A stretch of DNA of 55,999 bases, taken from assembly GCA_937873425.1 (NCBI GenBank), contig CALMYE010000234.1, forward strand, positions 1 through 55,999, in the 5' to 3' direction. Below the pieces are notes generated by a model. It was not told the origin of the DNA and made no database searches. It saw nothing but the letters and a program-made list of their open reading frames with translations. The stretch is from an uncultured Sphingopyxis sp. GTDB taxonomy: Bacteria; Pseudomonadota; Alphaproteobacteria; Sphingomonadales; Sphingomonadaceae. Positions 39,536 through 46,706 of this stretch are shown here, one piece after another. Each line of letters starts with the position of its first letter. The first letter of the stretch is position 1. The translations under genes and the position numbers were made by a program.

Positions 39536-40144
39536 TTAGGAGTTTTCAGCCCTCACCTTCGCCCAACGGGCGAGGTTGTCTTTGGACCGCCTTTCTCGCA
39601 GCTCCGGCGTGTAGGACGCCTTCACCGATTGGCTCAATTTTCGCCTTTGGTTCTCATTGAGCGGCGGATGTTGGTAGCCTTCAGCTTTCCGCTTCACCCA
39701 ATTCGCCTTGATCGCAGCGGACATTTTCGCCCTGATTTCTGGGTCGGCCCATTGCGTTTTCGCGCCGACTGCCATTTTTGCCAAATGGCTGTCAGCCTTC
39801 GGCTTCCCTCGCCGCGATTCCGACATGCGGCGCCGAGAAGCTTCGCTGTGCTTCACCCCCAACGGCGATCCGGCAACCTTAGCGACGTTAAACTCGCACC
39901 CTTGGTCGATATAGAATTGCTCTCTCGCCAAGAGCGTATCTCGTCCGCACCGCTCCAAAACGCGGAAGCAGAATGCCTCCTCACCGTGCTTGTTCCACGA
40001 ATGCTGAAGATGGGTGCTGTGATGCTTGCCGTGGCGCAGTTTATGGCGATGAGAATGCCAACGCTGCGTAAAGTTTAGCGCGCTTCCAACGTAACGCTTG
40101 CCGTTGACGAGGTTCACGATTTCATAGATGCCGGAATCAGCCAT
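39536..40144 (-). CDS. GIY-YIG homing endonuclease with NUMOD-type repeats
   Basis: 202 aa from ATG 40144. The GIY-YIG core is IYEIVNLVNGKRYVGSA followed by FTQRWHSHRHKL and a catalytic EQFYIDQG; several basic repeats follow (HSEASRRRMSESRRGKPK, SAAIKANWVKRKAEGYQH), as in SegF-like/group I intron-type nucleases. A free-standing mobile gene inserted between terL and the protease gene; it is 130 bases from terL. Confidence 0.9.
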   Translation of the reverse strand: MADSGIYEIVNLVNGKRYVGSALNFTQRWHSHRHKLRHGKHHSTHLQHSWNKHGEEAFCFRVLERCGRDTLLAREQFYIDQGCEFNVAKVAGSPLGVKHSEASRRRMSESRRGKPKADSHLAKMAVGAKTQWADPEIRAKMSAAIKANWVKRKAEGYQHPPLNENQRRKLSQSVKASYTPELRERRSKDNLARWAKVRAENS

Positions 40145-40273
40145 AACGCCTCCAACTAGGTGCTTGTGGTCAGGGCCGGGTTGAGGGTGCAACCTCTTCT
40201 CGGCCCGCTTTCAATCTACACATTTCTGTCAGAATACCAAGCCATCAGGCCCGATTTTGCATCAGGGTTTCTC

Positions 40274-42139
40274 CTAAACAATCAGGATTTCGTAGGTTGG
40301 CGCTGCCAGACTGTTGCAGGCCATTGCCGCGCCTATCGCCATGCAAATAGCGACAGCAGCGTCGATCTTGTTCGCGGCCCGCTCCTTCGCGAGCCAGTGA
40401 TTGCCCCAGCGGTCTTCATCAGTGACCGCGCTCATCATCGCCGAAATCAGGACCGGGTTGGTCTTGAACCGTATGCGCCGTTCAAGGATTGCGTCCTCCA
40501 GTTCGCGCAGCGACCCCGGCATCCACATGCCTTCGGGCTCTTTCCCCTCGGCCTGTGCCGCCCGTTTCATCGCCTCGGTTGGCTTGCCCTTTTTCGTGCC
40601 GCCCTGCGGATGCTCTGCGAATTCGATCGACAGCCCTAGCTTCGCGCACTCTTCCTCGAACCGCTTGAAGGCAAAGCGGTCATAGGCGACCAGTGCGACA
40701 TCAAAGTCGCGGTCATCGTCTGCCAGCGCCTGAGCGACGTGATCGAAACGGATGCTTTGGCCCGGTGGCGCACTCAGATGCTGGTCGCGCACCCACAGCT
40801 CATACGGCGCCTTGTCTCGAAGCGCGCGGGCCGGAACCGTGTCTCCCGGCGTCCATGCCTCGATCCAGCAATCATAGGTTGGCTTCGATACGATCTCAGG
40901 CTTGCCCTCGACGATGACTTCGACGTCCATGCTGCCGGTTTCAACGATGCTCGCTTTCACCGTAAGGTCTCGGTTCTGCGACAGGTCGATGCCTTCGACG
41001 ATCTTCTTGCCGTGATGGATTGCTGGGTCGAAGTCGGCCAGGCAAGGCTCCAACGCCTCGCGCGTCATCCATGCCGTGTCAGCATCGGTCCACTTGCAGA
41101 AGTGAAGGCGGAGGATGCTGTTTAGTTTCCCCGGCATCGCTTTGGCCTGTGCCACCACATCGCGGAGGTATTCTTCTGTGATCGTCACCCCGAGTAGAGG
41201 GTTTGCCTTGATCCAACACGAAGGGTCCGTCAGCGGATCATCCTTTGGATCGAGACCGCAAACGAAAGAGAACATCGTATCCGCGTTCTCGTCGATGACT
41301 TCGCCAAGATAGACTGGATCATCGTCTTTTGCGTGCGGGTTTCCGGCTGCAACCTTGACCGCTCGTTCATGCTCCTCCCAGCAGATGGATTTGCGGTCAG
41401 TCCCGCTGTTGGTCGTCATCAGCAAGAGTGGCTGGCGACGGAATTTAAAGCCGCGCTCCAGCATTTCCATGACGCCGCGGTCAGGATGCTCATGCACCTC
41501 GTCGCACAGGGCCATGTGCGGGCGCGGGCCGGAACCCGTCCGCTTCGCCTCGCGGCTGATCGGACGGAAGAATGAGCCCTTGGCAAGATAGGCAAGGTTA
41601 TATTCCCTGCCTTCGCCGCCGCTTGTCTTGGTCCGGTCGCGGATAAACGGCGACTGACTCCGCATCTTTATCGCATCACGGAACAATATCCCGGCTTGGT
41701 CTTTCGTCGCGCCGGCCGCGTAAATCTCGGCGCCCGCCTCTCGATCGGCAATCAATCCATAAAGACCTATGCCGCCAGCCAGTGGAGATTTGCCGTTGCC
41801 TTTGCCCTGCTCGATGTAGGCTCGGCGAAAGCGGCGGACCCACCCATGATCTTCGCTCAGCCGTTGCCAGCCGAACAAGGAACCGATTATGAAGGACTGC
41901 GACGGATGCGCCTCGAAGGCTTTGCCCTCGAATTGACCTTCCGATAGCTTCAGCTTCTGCTCGAAGAACCGCAGCGCGCGCGCTGCCAGTTCTTGATCAT
42001 ATCGAAGACCCCTATCACTCCCCTTTGACAGGTCGTCGATATGACGTTGGCATGCATTGCGGACGTGCGGCCCAGCTATGATCTCTCCGGCGGTGACCTG
42101 GTGCGCGTAATCCGTCGCGCGGTCAGTCGTCGAACTCAT
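40274..42139 (-). CDS. terL: Terminase large subunit
   Basis: 621 aa from ATG 42139. Walker A variant IEQGKGNGKSPLAGG (GKGNGKS 112-118), Walker B MALCDEVHEH (DE 213-214), and the C-terminal nuclease acids in VEGIDLSQNRDLTV and LVAYDRFAFKRFEEEC. It packages DNA and cuts concatemers. The start overlaps terS by 17 bases; an AAGGTCAAGG site precedes it. Full length for the Terminase_1 type. Confidence 0.95.
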   Translation of the reverse strand: MSSTTDRATDYAHQVTAGEIIAGPHVRNACQRHIDDLSKGSDRGLRYDQELAARALRFFEQKLKLSEGQFEGKAFEAHPSQSFIIGSLFGWQRLSEDHGWVRRFRRAYIEQGKGNGKSPLAGGIGLYGLIADREAGAEIYAAGATKDQAGILFRDAIKMRSQSPFIRDRTKTSGGEGREYNLAYLAKGSFFRPISREAKRTGSGPRPHMALCDEVHEHPDRGVMEMLERGFKFRRQPLLLMTTNSGTDRKSICWEEHERAVKVAAGNPHAKDDDPVYLGEVIDENADTMFSFVCGLDPKDDPLTDPSCWIKANPLLGVTITEEYLRDVVAQAKAMPGKLNSILRLHFCKWTDADTAWMTREALEPCLADFDPAIHHGKKIVEGIDLSQNRDLTVKASIVETGSMDVEVIVEGKPEIVSKPTYDCWIEAWTPGDTVPARALRDKAPYELWVRDQHLSAPPGQSIRFDHVAQALADDDRDFDVALVAYDRFAFKRFEEECAKLGLSIEFAEHPQGGTKKGKPTEAMKRAAQAEGKEPEGMWMPGSLRELEDAILERRIRFKTNPVLISAMMSAVTDEDRWGNHWLAKERAANKIDAAVAICMAIGAAMACNSLAAPTYEILIV

Positions 42140-42518
42140 CCTTGACCTTGCTGTTGTCGCCACCAATGCGGTTACGCTCGTCGGTCAGCCCCAGTTCGCT
42201 CATGTAGGCCCGAAGCTGGCCGTGTTTGGCCGCAACAAAATGCGCGGGGGATTCCATGAACTGATCCCACAACTCGCAGAACGCGATTGCAGCGGGTTCC
42301 TTCGATCCATCCAACCAGCCAGCCGGCGCGATGTAGCGCTTCCAAGCCTTCGCCGCGTTACCCTTCAGGTGACCCGGCATTGCCAGTTTGCCGAATGCGG
42401 TAACGGCCTCTTCGGCCTGTTTTCGCGCCTTCGCTTCCGGGCCATGCCGGGTAACGTTGTTGGTGCCGTCCACGACCCGAAGATGCGCGGGCTTCGGCTT
42501 CGCTCCACGCGTCGCCAT
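42123..42518 (-). CDS. terS: Terminase small subunit (P27-like)
   Basis: 131 aa from ATG 42518. ATRGAKPKPAHLRVVDGTNN and LKGNAAKAWKRYIAPAGWL match the P27 family that recognises the packaging site. It lies directly before terL and is transcribed with it. Confidence 0.88.
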   Translation of the reverse strand: MATRGAKPKPAHLRVVDGTNNVTRHGPEAKARKQAEEAVTAFGKLAMPGHLKGNAAKAWKRYIAPAGWLDGSKEPAAIAFCELWDQFMESPAHFVAAKHGQLRAYMSELGLTDERNRIGGDNSKVKDEFDD

Positions 42519-42612
42519 ATTGTGTTCTCCGGAAATCAATCTGCAAATGCGAAAATTTCAGGTCGGCAGCGGTGTCCGGAATTTTTGCCGTGAAACTTTT
42601 GACCCCGCCCCC

Positions 42613-42625
42613 GTAACTTTGTTAC
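42613..42625. promoter_or_regulatory. GTAAC-TTT-GTTAC dyad upstream of terS
   Basis: A perfect 13-base dyad in the 140-base AT-richer space between HNH and terS. It may be a cos/pac or regulator site; only its symmetry is seen. Confidence 0.35.
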
Positions 42626-42660
42626 AAGATGTTTCAAAAATCGCGGAAAACCGTGCATTT

Positions 42661-42945
42661 TCAGCGGCTTCTCGCGCTGTTTCCGACTGGCCATCCGTCC
42701 GCTCCCACCTCGATGCGCCGTCGATGACCGAACTCCTCTCTCGTGACCTGATCGTGATGCGCCGCGCACAGGCATCGGATGTTGTCGCCCACGTCCTCAC
42801 CGCCCTTGGCGAGCGGGACGATGTGGTCGGGCACCGTGGCAGCGGTTACGCGCCCTTCGGCCTTGCACATGCGGCACAGCGGCTCGGCAGCGAGGCGACG
42901 CTTACGGAGCGCTACGCCCTTCCGTCCCCGGATGCGGTCGCCCAT
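42661..42945 (-). CDS. HNH endonuclease, packaging-associated
   Basis: 94 aa. LCRMCKAEGRVTAATVPDHI and CLCAAHHDQVTREE give the Cys-pair HNH fold with the His-Asn-His metal site (VPDHI, NIRCLC, HHD). HNH genes next to terS assist terminase in many cohesive-end phages. A separate 30-base gap precedes it. Confidence 0.9.
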   Translation of the reverse strand: MGDRIRGRKGVALRKRRLAAEPLCRMCKAEGRVTAATVPDHIVPLAKGGEDVGDNIRCLCAAHHDQVTREEFGHRRRIEVGADGWPVGNSARSR

Positions 42946-42975
42946 TGCCCTTGCGCCTCCGTCGATGCCCTCAGT

Positions 42976-43200
42976 TTAGCCGCACGCGATAATGATGCAG
43001 GCCGCCAGCACAGCGAGGACCATGCCCCATCGCGCCATGATGGTCAGGCGCGGGTCTTGCTTGTCCATGCGGTTCAATTCTTCCTCTTCAGCCATGATCG
43101 ACCGCAGACCACCGGGCGACCAGTCACGTCCTTCGATCCATGCGCGGCGCTGGGCTGGCGTCTTGTCGTGCCAGTTGCCGGGGGTAGGCCACCTCGCCAT
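42976..43200 (-). CDS. Small membrane-anchored phage protein
   Basis: 74 aa from ATG 43200, which has GGAGG four bases upstream; ATG 43254 gives 18 more residues without a ribosome site. WHDKTPAQRRAWIEGRDW in the soluble part and a C-terminal TM (WGMVLAVLAACIIIACG). Unknown function; first gene downstream of the probable late promoter. Confidence 0.55.
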   Translation of the reverse strand: MARWPTPGNWHDKTPAQRRAWIEGRDWSPGGLRSIMAEEEELNRMDKQDPRLTIMARWGMVLAVLAACIIIACG

Positions 43201-43295
43201 ACCACCTCCGTGTCGCGCGGGCGGATAGAAGACCGGCTCATTGTGCTTGCCCATGAGAGCAGAGGCCGGGCCGGTGCGATTGTCGTATGCGAACA

Positions 43296-43375
43296 GGGCG
43301 GTAGGGATTCGAACCCACGGCCGCCGGGGTTTCGGCTATCGTGCGCCACCCAAGCGAACTAGCACGTCACGGCCC
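43296..43375 (-). ncRNA. Possible degenerate tRNA
   Basis: On the - strand, GGGCCGT and ACCGCCC could form an acceptor with one mismatch, and GTGGG-TTCGAAT-CCC is a T-arm with a standard loop. The middle part has GTGC...GCAC (over-long D-loop) and no seven-base anticodon loop with T33. A relic or an unrelated structured RNA in the leader of the late transcript. Confidence 0.3.
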
Positions 43376-43442
43376 TTACTCTTTCGGGCTTCAGCCTTAG
43401 ACCAGGCTCAGCAACGCCGCTGCTCGACCACATCGCGCCCAC

Positions 43443-43463
43443 AAAAAAGGCCGACCCTTGGCC
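43443..43463 (-). terminator. Possible early terminator in the late leader
   Basis: On the - strand GGCC-AAGGGTC-GGCC is followed directly by six Ts, about 50 bases past the expected start of the 43500 promoter. The four-pair stem is short, so termination would be partial or need a factor. Confidence 0.4.
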
Positions 43464-43501
43464 GACCCGTTTCGCTTGGCGCAATTTCACCAATAGCACA
43501 T

Positions 43502-43549
43502 CTGATACTCTTTGCTCGCGAGCAATGTCAATGGTAGGTAGTGTATCAG
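43502..43549 (-). promoter_or_regulatory. Probable late promoter with operator in the spacer
   Basis: On the - strand: perfect -35 TTGACA (43531-43526), 18-base spacer, -10 TATCAG (43507-43502). The spacer holds a perfect 14-base palindrome TTGCTCG-CGAGCAA (43512-43525), and arms CTGATAC/GTATCAG (43502-43508, 43543-43549) frame the site. It points into HNH, terminase and structural genes. Confidence 0.65.
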
Positions 43550-43573
43550 TTTGAATTTGAAACCGCGCGTTTC

Positions 43574-43708
43574 TTATAGGGGCCGCGGTGTTTCGGCGCC
43601 GGGGCTCTGCGGGTGCGGGCAGCGCCCAAGCTTTTCCGGCTGCTCTTGCTCTCGGAAATAGCGTTCATAGGATTCGCGATGTCCCACCGTGAAGAGCATG
43701 GCCGTCAC
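43574..43708 (-). CDS. 44-aa basic phage protein
   Basis: GTG start overlapping the upstream stop (GTGA), AAGGAGGG just before it. Sequence VTAMLFTVGHRESYERYFRE, then a proline-rich tail. Unknown function; last gene before the late promoter. Confidence 0.5.
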   Translation of the reverse strand: MTAMLFTVGHRESYERYFREQEQPEKLGRCPHPQSPGAETPRPL

Positions 43709-43974
43709 CCCTCCTTAAGTGCGGCGTCGATCATGGCAATCCAGATGTCCTCGCATGCCGTCTTCTTGTTGCTGACCTCCTCGCCGCCGATGATCATTCC
43801 ATGGGTCGGCTCGCGAACGGCTTCGAGGACGGCCCGGGCGATGTCACGAAAGTGCTCTTCGCTTCTGACGCCACCCTCCGCCATCCATGCGGCAGGCTCA
43901 CCCTCGACCGTAGCAATGGCGTAGGCTCCTGTTTCTTCGATCGCGGCACGCGCGGCGCGTTCGAGCGGGGTCAT
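43705..43974 (-). CDS. Small phage protein of unknown function
   Basis: 89 aa from ATG 43974, MTPLERAARAAIEETGAYAI. Helical; ends AMIDAALKEG. Similar N-termini (MTxxERxARA) occur in many small phage proteins. Overlaps both neighbours. Confidence 0.6.
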   Translation of the reverse strand: MTPLERAARAAIEETGAYAIATVEGEPAAWMAEGGVRSEEHFRDIARAVLEAVREPTHGMIIGGEEVSNKKTACEDIWIAMIDAALKEG

Positions 43975-44198
43975 TGTCCGTATCCAATCAGGTAGGCGTA
44001 AAGGATCGCCAGCACGTGCGCACCGATGCAGGCGTATATCCAGAACATCAGCCCCATCCACCGGGGCGGGGATGGGATGCGCTCTATCCACGGATGGCGG
44101 TCGATGAAGGCAGCGCTCCAATCCAGCATTGCCGGAATCCACATTGTCTCCGCCAATGCGGAGGTAAAATCGCGCCATGCTTTCTGAAGGCCGGTCAT
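43971..44198 (-). CDS. Small membrane protein
   Basis: 75 aa, MTGLQKAWRDFTSALAETMW, with one or two TMs in WMGLMFWIYACIGAHVLAIL. Overlaps both neighbours by four bases. Unknown function. Confidence 0.55.
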   Translation of the reverse strand: MTGLQKAWRDFTSALAETMWIPAMLDWSAAFIDRHPWIERIPSPPRWMGLMFWIYACIGAHVLAILYAYLIGYGQ

Positions 44199-44326
44199 TT
44201 CGCGCGTTTAGGCAAGCTGACGTTTGCGAAGCCGAGCTTCGAGTTAGTCCTGTTTAGCGCCTGAACAAGGATTTTCACCTGTGCCTCCAAGACTCCGATA
44301 CGGTATCGCATTTGGTCTTCGGTCAT
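44195..44326 (-). CDS. 43-aa coiled-coil phage protein
   Basis: MTEDQMRYRIGVLEAQVKIL, a short leucine-rich helix, then a basic tail. GGAGTGAAGG directly upstream of ATG 44326. No database family is recognised. Confidence 0.5.
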   Translation of the reverse strand: MTEDQMRYRIGVLEAQVKILVQALNRTNSKLGFANVSLPKRAK

Positions 44327-44401
44327 CCTTCACTCCTTCCGCAACCGAGTCACAATGTCTTCGAGATCACATATCACAGCTTCAACCAAGCTGCGACCGG
44401 A

Positions 44402-44923
44402 TCAGTAAGTAAGCCCTTCCTTCATCACAATGATGTCAGCCACGAACTGCACTACGGTCAGAGCGCGAGCAGATGGCGCCGACCGCCCAAGGTTTGACCC
44501 GATCACCCCGGCAGGCTCATCGAACCGGATGCAGTTCTCGAACATCGCCCAATAGGAGCGCGGGATATAGCCCGGCTCATATTCACCCGAGACGCCAATG
44601 CCTCCGCACACTCGACGAAGATCATCCCGTGCTTCCATTCGCGCCAGGATCATGCCGCCGCTTTCGCCGTCGCCCGTCCCTTTGCTCGTTCGCTCATCAT
44701 AGCTGGCCGTCAGGCTCACCTCCTGACCGAGCAAGGCCCATCGCTTCATGCACCATGCGATGGCACAGAGATGGCCTTCGGTGAGGTCGCCAGACAGTTT
44801 CCAGCGGGTGAGAGGACTGGCCCGATGGTTCTGCCGGATGCCGTCGTAGAGCCGTTCAACACCGTCGTCCGATTCCTCGATCGCCTTTCGCCGCGCCTTG
44901 GCTGGGTTCGTAGCCTTACCCAC
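44402..44923 (-). CDS. Putative late-gene regulator-like protein (DUF6456-like end)
   Basis: 173 aa from GTG 44923 (VGKATNPAKARRKAIEESDD); ATG 44947 is an alternative. The C-terminal half (DDLRRVCGGIGVSGEYEPGY, SYWAMFENCIRFDEPAGVIG, ALTVVQFVADIIV) resembles the DUF6456 domain found in phage and GTA-associated regulators. It lies close to the late promoter, the place of an antiterminator such as Q. The match is from memory of the pattern, so function is tentative. Confidence 0.5.
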   Translation of the reverse strand: MGKATNPAKARRKAIEESDDGVERLYDGIRQNHRASPLTRWKLSGDLTEGHLCAIAWCMKRWALLGQEVSLTASYDERTSKGTGDGESGGMILARMEARDDLRRVCGGIGVSGEYEPGYIPRSYWAMFENCIRFDEPAGVIGSNLGRSAPSARALTVVQFVADIIVMKEGLTY

Positions 44924-45125
44924 GATTGTCGTCCTTCCTCTCCCCATAGAGTTCTTCTGCAAGTTGCTTGATGCGGGCCTCGTTTGCCCATCCGAAGTGC
45001 GCAGGGTTAGCGACGAGCAGCCCCATTTCACGCCAGAGCCGTTTGCCAGCCTCCCTGCCGTTGTTCGGATCGGGCTCGCGAAGCATTGGGGCGAGCGAAC
45101 CAAGACTGGATCGGAAGACACTCAC
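44916..45125 (-). CDS. Small phage protein of unknown function
   Basis: 69 aa from GTG 45125 (VSVFRSSLGSLAPMLREPDP), coupled to the preceding stop. GREAGKRLWREMGLLVANPA and KQLAEELYGERKDDN suggest a helical protein. It overlaps the next gene. Confidence 0.55.
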   Translation of the reverse strand: MSVFRSSLGSLAPMLREPDPNNGREAGKRLWREMGLLVANPAHFGWANEARIKQLAEELYGERKDDNRG

Positions 45126-45346
45126 CGCTTCACCTCCCCCACGACCGGCACCGTCTCCATCCCATGGATAGCGAGCATGATGTTCGCATCGTCGAGCCTG
45201 TCTTTTGGGACGATGGCGTAACCGGCTTCGGTGAGGGCGGAGACGGCAACGCGGGACAACACATCGGCAGTCCCGGCTCCATGGACCGCAGGCCATGCAC
45301 GGCTCTCCTGCATCGCCAGCGCCATGATTTCTATCGGGTCGGTCAT
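45122..45346 (-). CDS. Small phage protein (MTDPIE... type)
   Basis: 74 aa, MTDPIEIMALAMQESRAWPA, followed by AVSALTEAGYAIVPKDRLDD, a common pattern in small phage proteins of unknown role. Its first ~30 bases recur at 46246-46277 on the other side of the + strand cassette. Confidence 0.6.
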   Translation of the reverse strand: MTDPIEIMALAMQESRAWPAVHGAGTADVLSRVAVSALTEAGYAIVPKDRLDDANIMLAIHGMETVPVVGEVKR

Positions 45347-45388
45347 GCTGCCTCCGCGAATTTATTTTCAGTGCACACAAAAAACCTC

Positions 45389-45417
45389 TTGCGCTGCTCA
45401 TTTTCTGTGTGTATAGA
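45389..45417 (+). promoter_or_regulatory. Promoter of the + strand cassette
   Basis: -35 TTGCGC (45389-45394), a 17-base spacer, -10 TATAGA (45412-45417), in an AT-rich block that contrasts with the GC-rich surroundings. It precedes the gene at 45463 by 45 bases. Confidence 0.7.
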
Positions 45418-45462
45418 AAGTGCATCGGGAGGCGGAGAGCCTCGCAAGCAAGGAGACAACAA

Positions 45463-45804
45463 ATGGCCGAGATCACCGTCAACGACCAGATCGTCAGCTA
45501 CACCCGCAACGGGTTTGTGATTTTCCCTGCCGATCGCAAAACTTCCAAGGTCGCATATCTCGGTCGCAATGGCACGGACCTGACCAACGCAATGGGCGTG
45601 GTCCTTTTGTCGCTCACGACTGAGCAGGTTGCCGCCCTCCGCGGCGAGGAGAGCGCTGATCGCGAGCATGCCCGGAAGGCCGAGACCACTAGCGCCTACG
45701 CAACGCGTGGCCATGGCAGCGTGAGCAGCACCGAATACGATAATCTGCGTGGCACACTGGGCGACGATCTGGCCGCGCAGATGGCCCGCCAGATGCAGGG
45801 CTGA
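45463..45804 (+). CDS. Moron gene 1, unknown function
   Basis: 113 aa, MAEITVNDQIVSYTRNGFVI, with AAGGAG upstream. KTSKVAYLGRNGTDLTNAMG is beta-rich; the C-terminus is helical and ends QMARQMQG. Its orientation opposes the surrounding early genes, and it has its own promoter, so it can be expressed in the lysogen. Confidence 0.65.
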   Translation: MAEITVNDQIVSYTRNGFVIFPADRKTSKVAYLGRNGTDLTNAMGVVLLSLTTEQVAALRGEESADREHARKAETTSAYATRGHGSVSSTEYDNLRGTLGDDLAAQMARQMQG

Positions 45805-45837
45805 TCGAAAGCCGAAATTCTCAAAGGGAGACGCAAC

Positions 45838-46062
45838 ATGACGACCGAAACAATCCGCATTCTTACCGGCAATTGGTACGACGAGGATGGCTATCTGACC
45901 GAGCAGGGCGCCAAGTTTCCGCTTTTCGTGGAGGGTGACCGGATCAAAGACGATCTCCATCTGGTCTGGACCGTCGATAGCGAGGGCAACCTTGTGTCCG
46001 AGCAGTCGTGTGCCTATTTCTCGCCGAACAGCGGTGAGTTGGCTCGGGTGGGTTTGGTCTGA
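45838..46062 (+). CDS. Moron gene 2, unknown function
   Basis: 74 aa, MTTETIRILTGNWYDEDGYL, with GGGAGA upstream. Acidic, aromatic-rich; no TM or signal. Follows gene 1 in the cassette by 33 bases. Confidence 0.6.
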   Translation: MTTETIRILTGNWYDEDGYLTEQGAKFPLFVEGDRIKDDLHLVWTVDSEGNLVSEQSCAYFSPNSGELARVGLV

Positions 46063-46065
46063 TCG

Positions 46066-46233
46066 ATGAGCAAGTCCACCGCTCCCCGCCCGCGCGGGCG
46101 CCCGCCGGCGACGGACGCGACCCGACACCAGCGGCTTACTATCACCCTGCCGCCCGACGTGGCGGACAAACTGCGCGCCCAACCGGACGGCGCCTCCGCG
46201 ACCATCGCCCGCCTCGTCAGGGACGCACTGTAG
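46066..46233 (+). CDS. Ribbon-helix-helix protein with AT-hook-like N-terminus
   Basis: 55 aa: an AT-hook-like PRPRGRPP at the start, then RHQRLTITLPPDVADKLRAQ and ATIARLVRDAL, the strand-helix-helix pattern of MetJ/Arc-type DNA-binding proteins. It starts four bases after the previous stop and is likely the cassette's own regulator. Confidence 0.65.
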   Translation: MSKSTAPRPRGRPPATDATRHQRLTITLPPDVADKLRAQPDGASATIARLVRDAL

Positions 46234-46275
46234 CGGTTCCAGCGCCCGCGCCATGACTTCGATAGGATCAGTCAT
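46234..46275 (-). pseudogene. N-terminal fragment of a MTDPIE-type gene
   Basis: ATG 46275 opens MTDPIEVMARALEP, closely similar to the start of the 74-aa gene at 45346; the reading then runs into the antisense of the + cassette, so only the N-terminus is original. It marks the cassette border. Confidence 0.55.
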
Positions 46276-46537
46276 GCGACCGCTCCCGCTCTACCTTGAC
46301 CATGAACGATTTTGAGCCGTCAGAATAGAATTTCCGGCTTATTACAGACATCTCGGAACCCGCGAATTTGTGTCCATCATCGACGGACTTGAACTGTTCA
46401 ACGAGCGAATAGCCCAAGCGCGCGATCCACGCAGGATCATCATAGCGGGCTACAAGCCGTTCACCGCAAACGCGATACGCAAACCCGGCGACGAAGCCGA
46501 ACGACCACACCAGACAGGCGGCGCTCATATCGCTCAT
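46268..46537 (-). CDS. Small membrane protein of unknown function
   Basis: 89 aa, MSDMSAACLVWSFGFVAGFA: an N-terminal TM, then soluble IARLGYSLVEQFKSVDDGHK. GGAGGAG precedes ATG 46537. Unknown role. Confidence 0.55.
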   Translation of the reverse strand: MSDMSAACLVWSFGFVAGFAYRVCGERLVARYDDPAWIARLGYSLVEQFKSVDDGHKFAGSEMSVISRKFYSDGSKSFMVKVERERSHD

Positions 46538-46538
46538 C

Positions 46539-46706
46539 TCACTCCTCCTCGATCCTCGCTTCGATCACGTCGAAATCGCTGCCCGTGTCCGACCAACGGA
46601 GATGGTCCGGGGCGTAGCTGTGCTTGCTCTCGTCGCCGTTGCGGAAGCGGACGCGCAGCTTGCGGGACGTCCGGGGCTTGCGGTAGTTGGTGGGGTGCCA
46701 AGTCAT
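46539..46706 (-). CDS. 55-aa phage protein of unknown function
   Basis: MTWHPTNYRKPRTSRKLRVR, then an acidic C-terminus (DFDVIEARIEEE). Its start overlaps the helicase stop by four bases, so it is translationally coupled. Unknown function. Confidence 0.5.
   Translation of the reverse strand: MTWHPTNYRKPRTSRKLRVRFRNGDESKHSYAPDHLRWSDTGSDFDVIEARIEEE

Noticed and set aside
45343-46275. 310-codon - strand frame starting MTDPIEVM
   Set aside because: Beyond its first ~14 codons it is antisense to three + strand genes with ribosome sites and a promoter; only the start is kept as a fragment.
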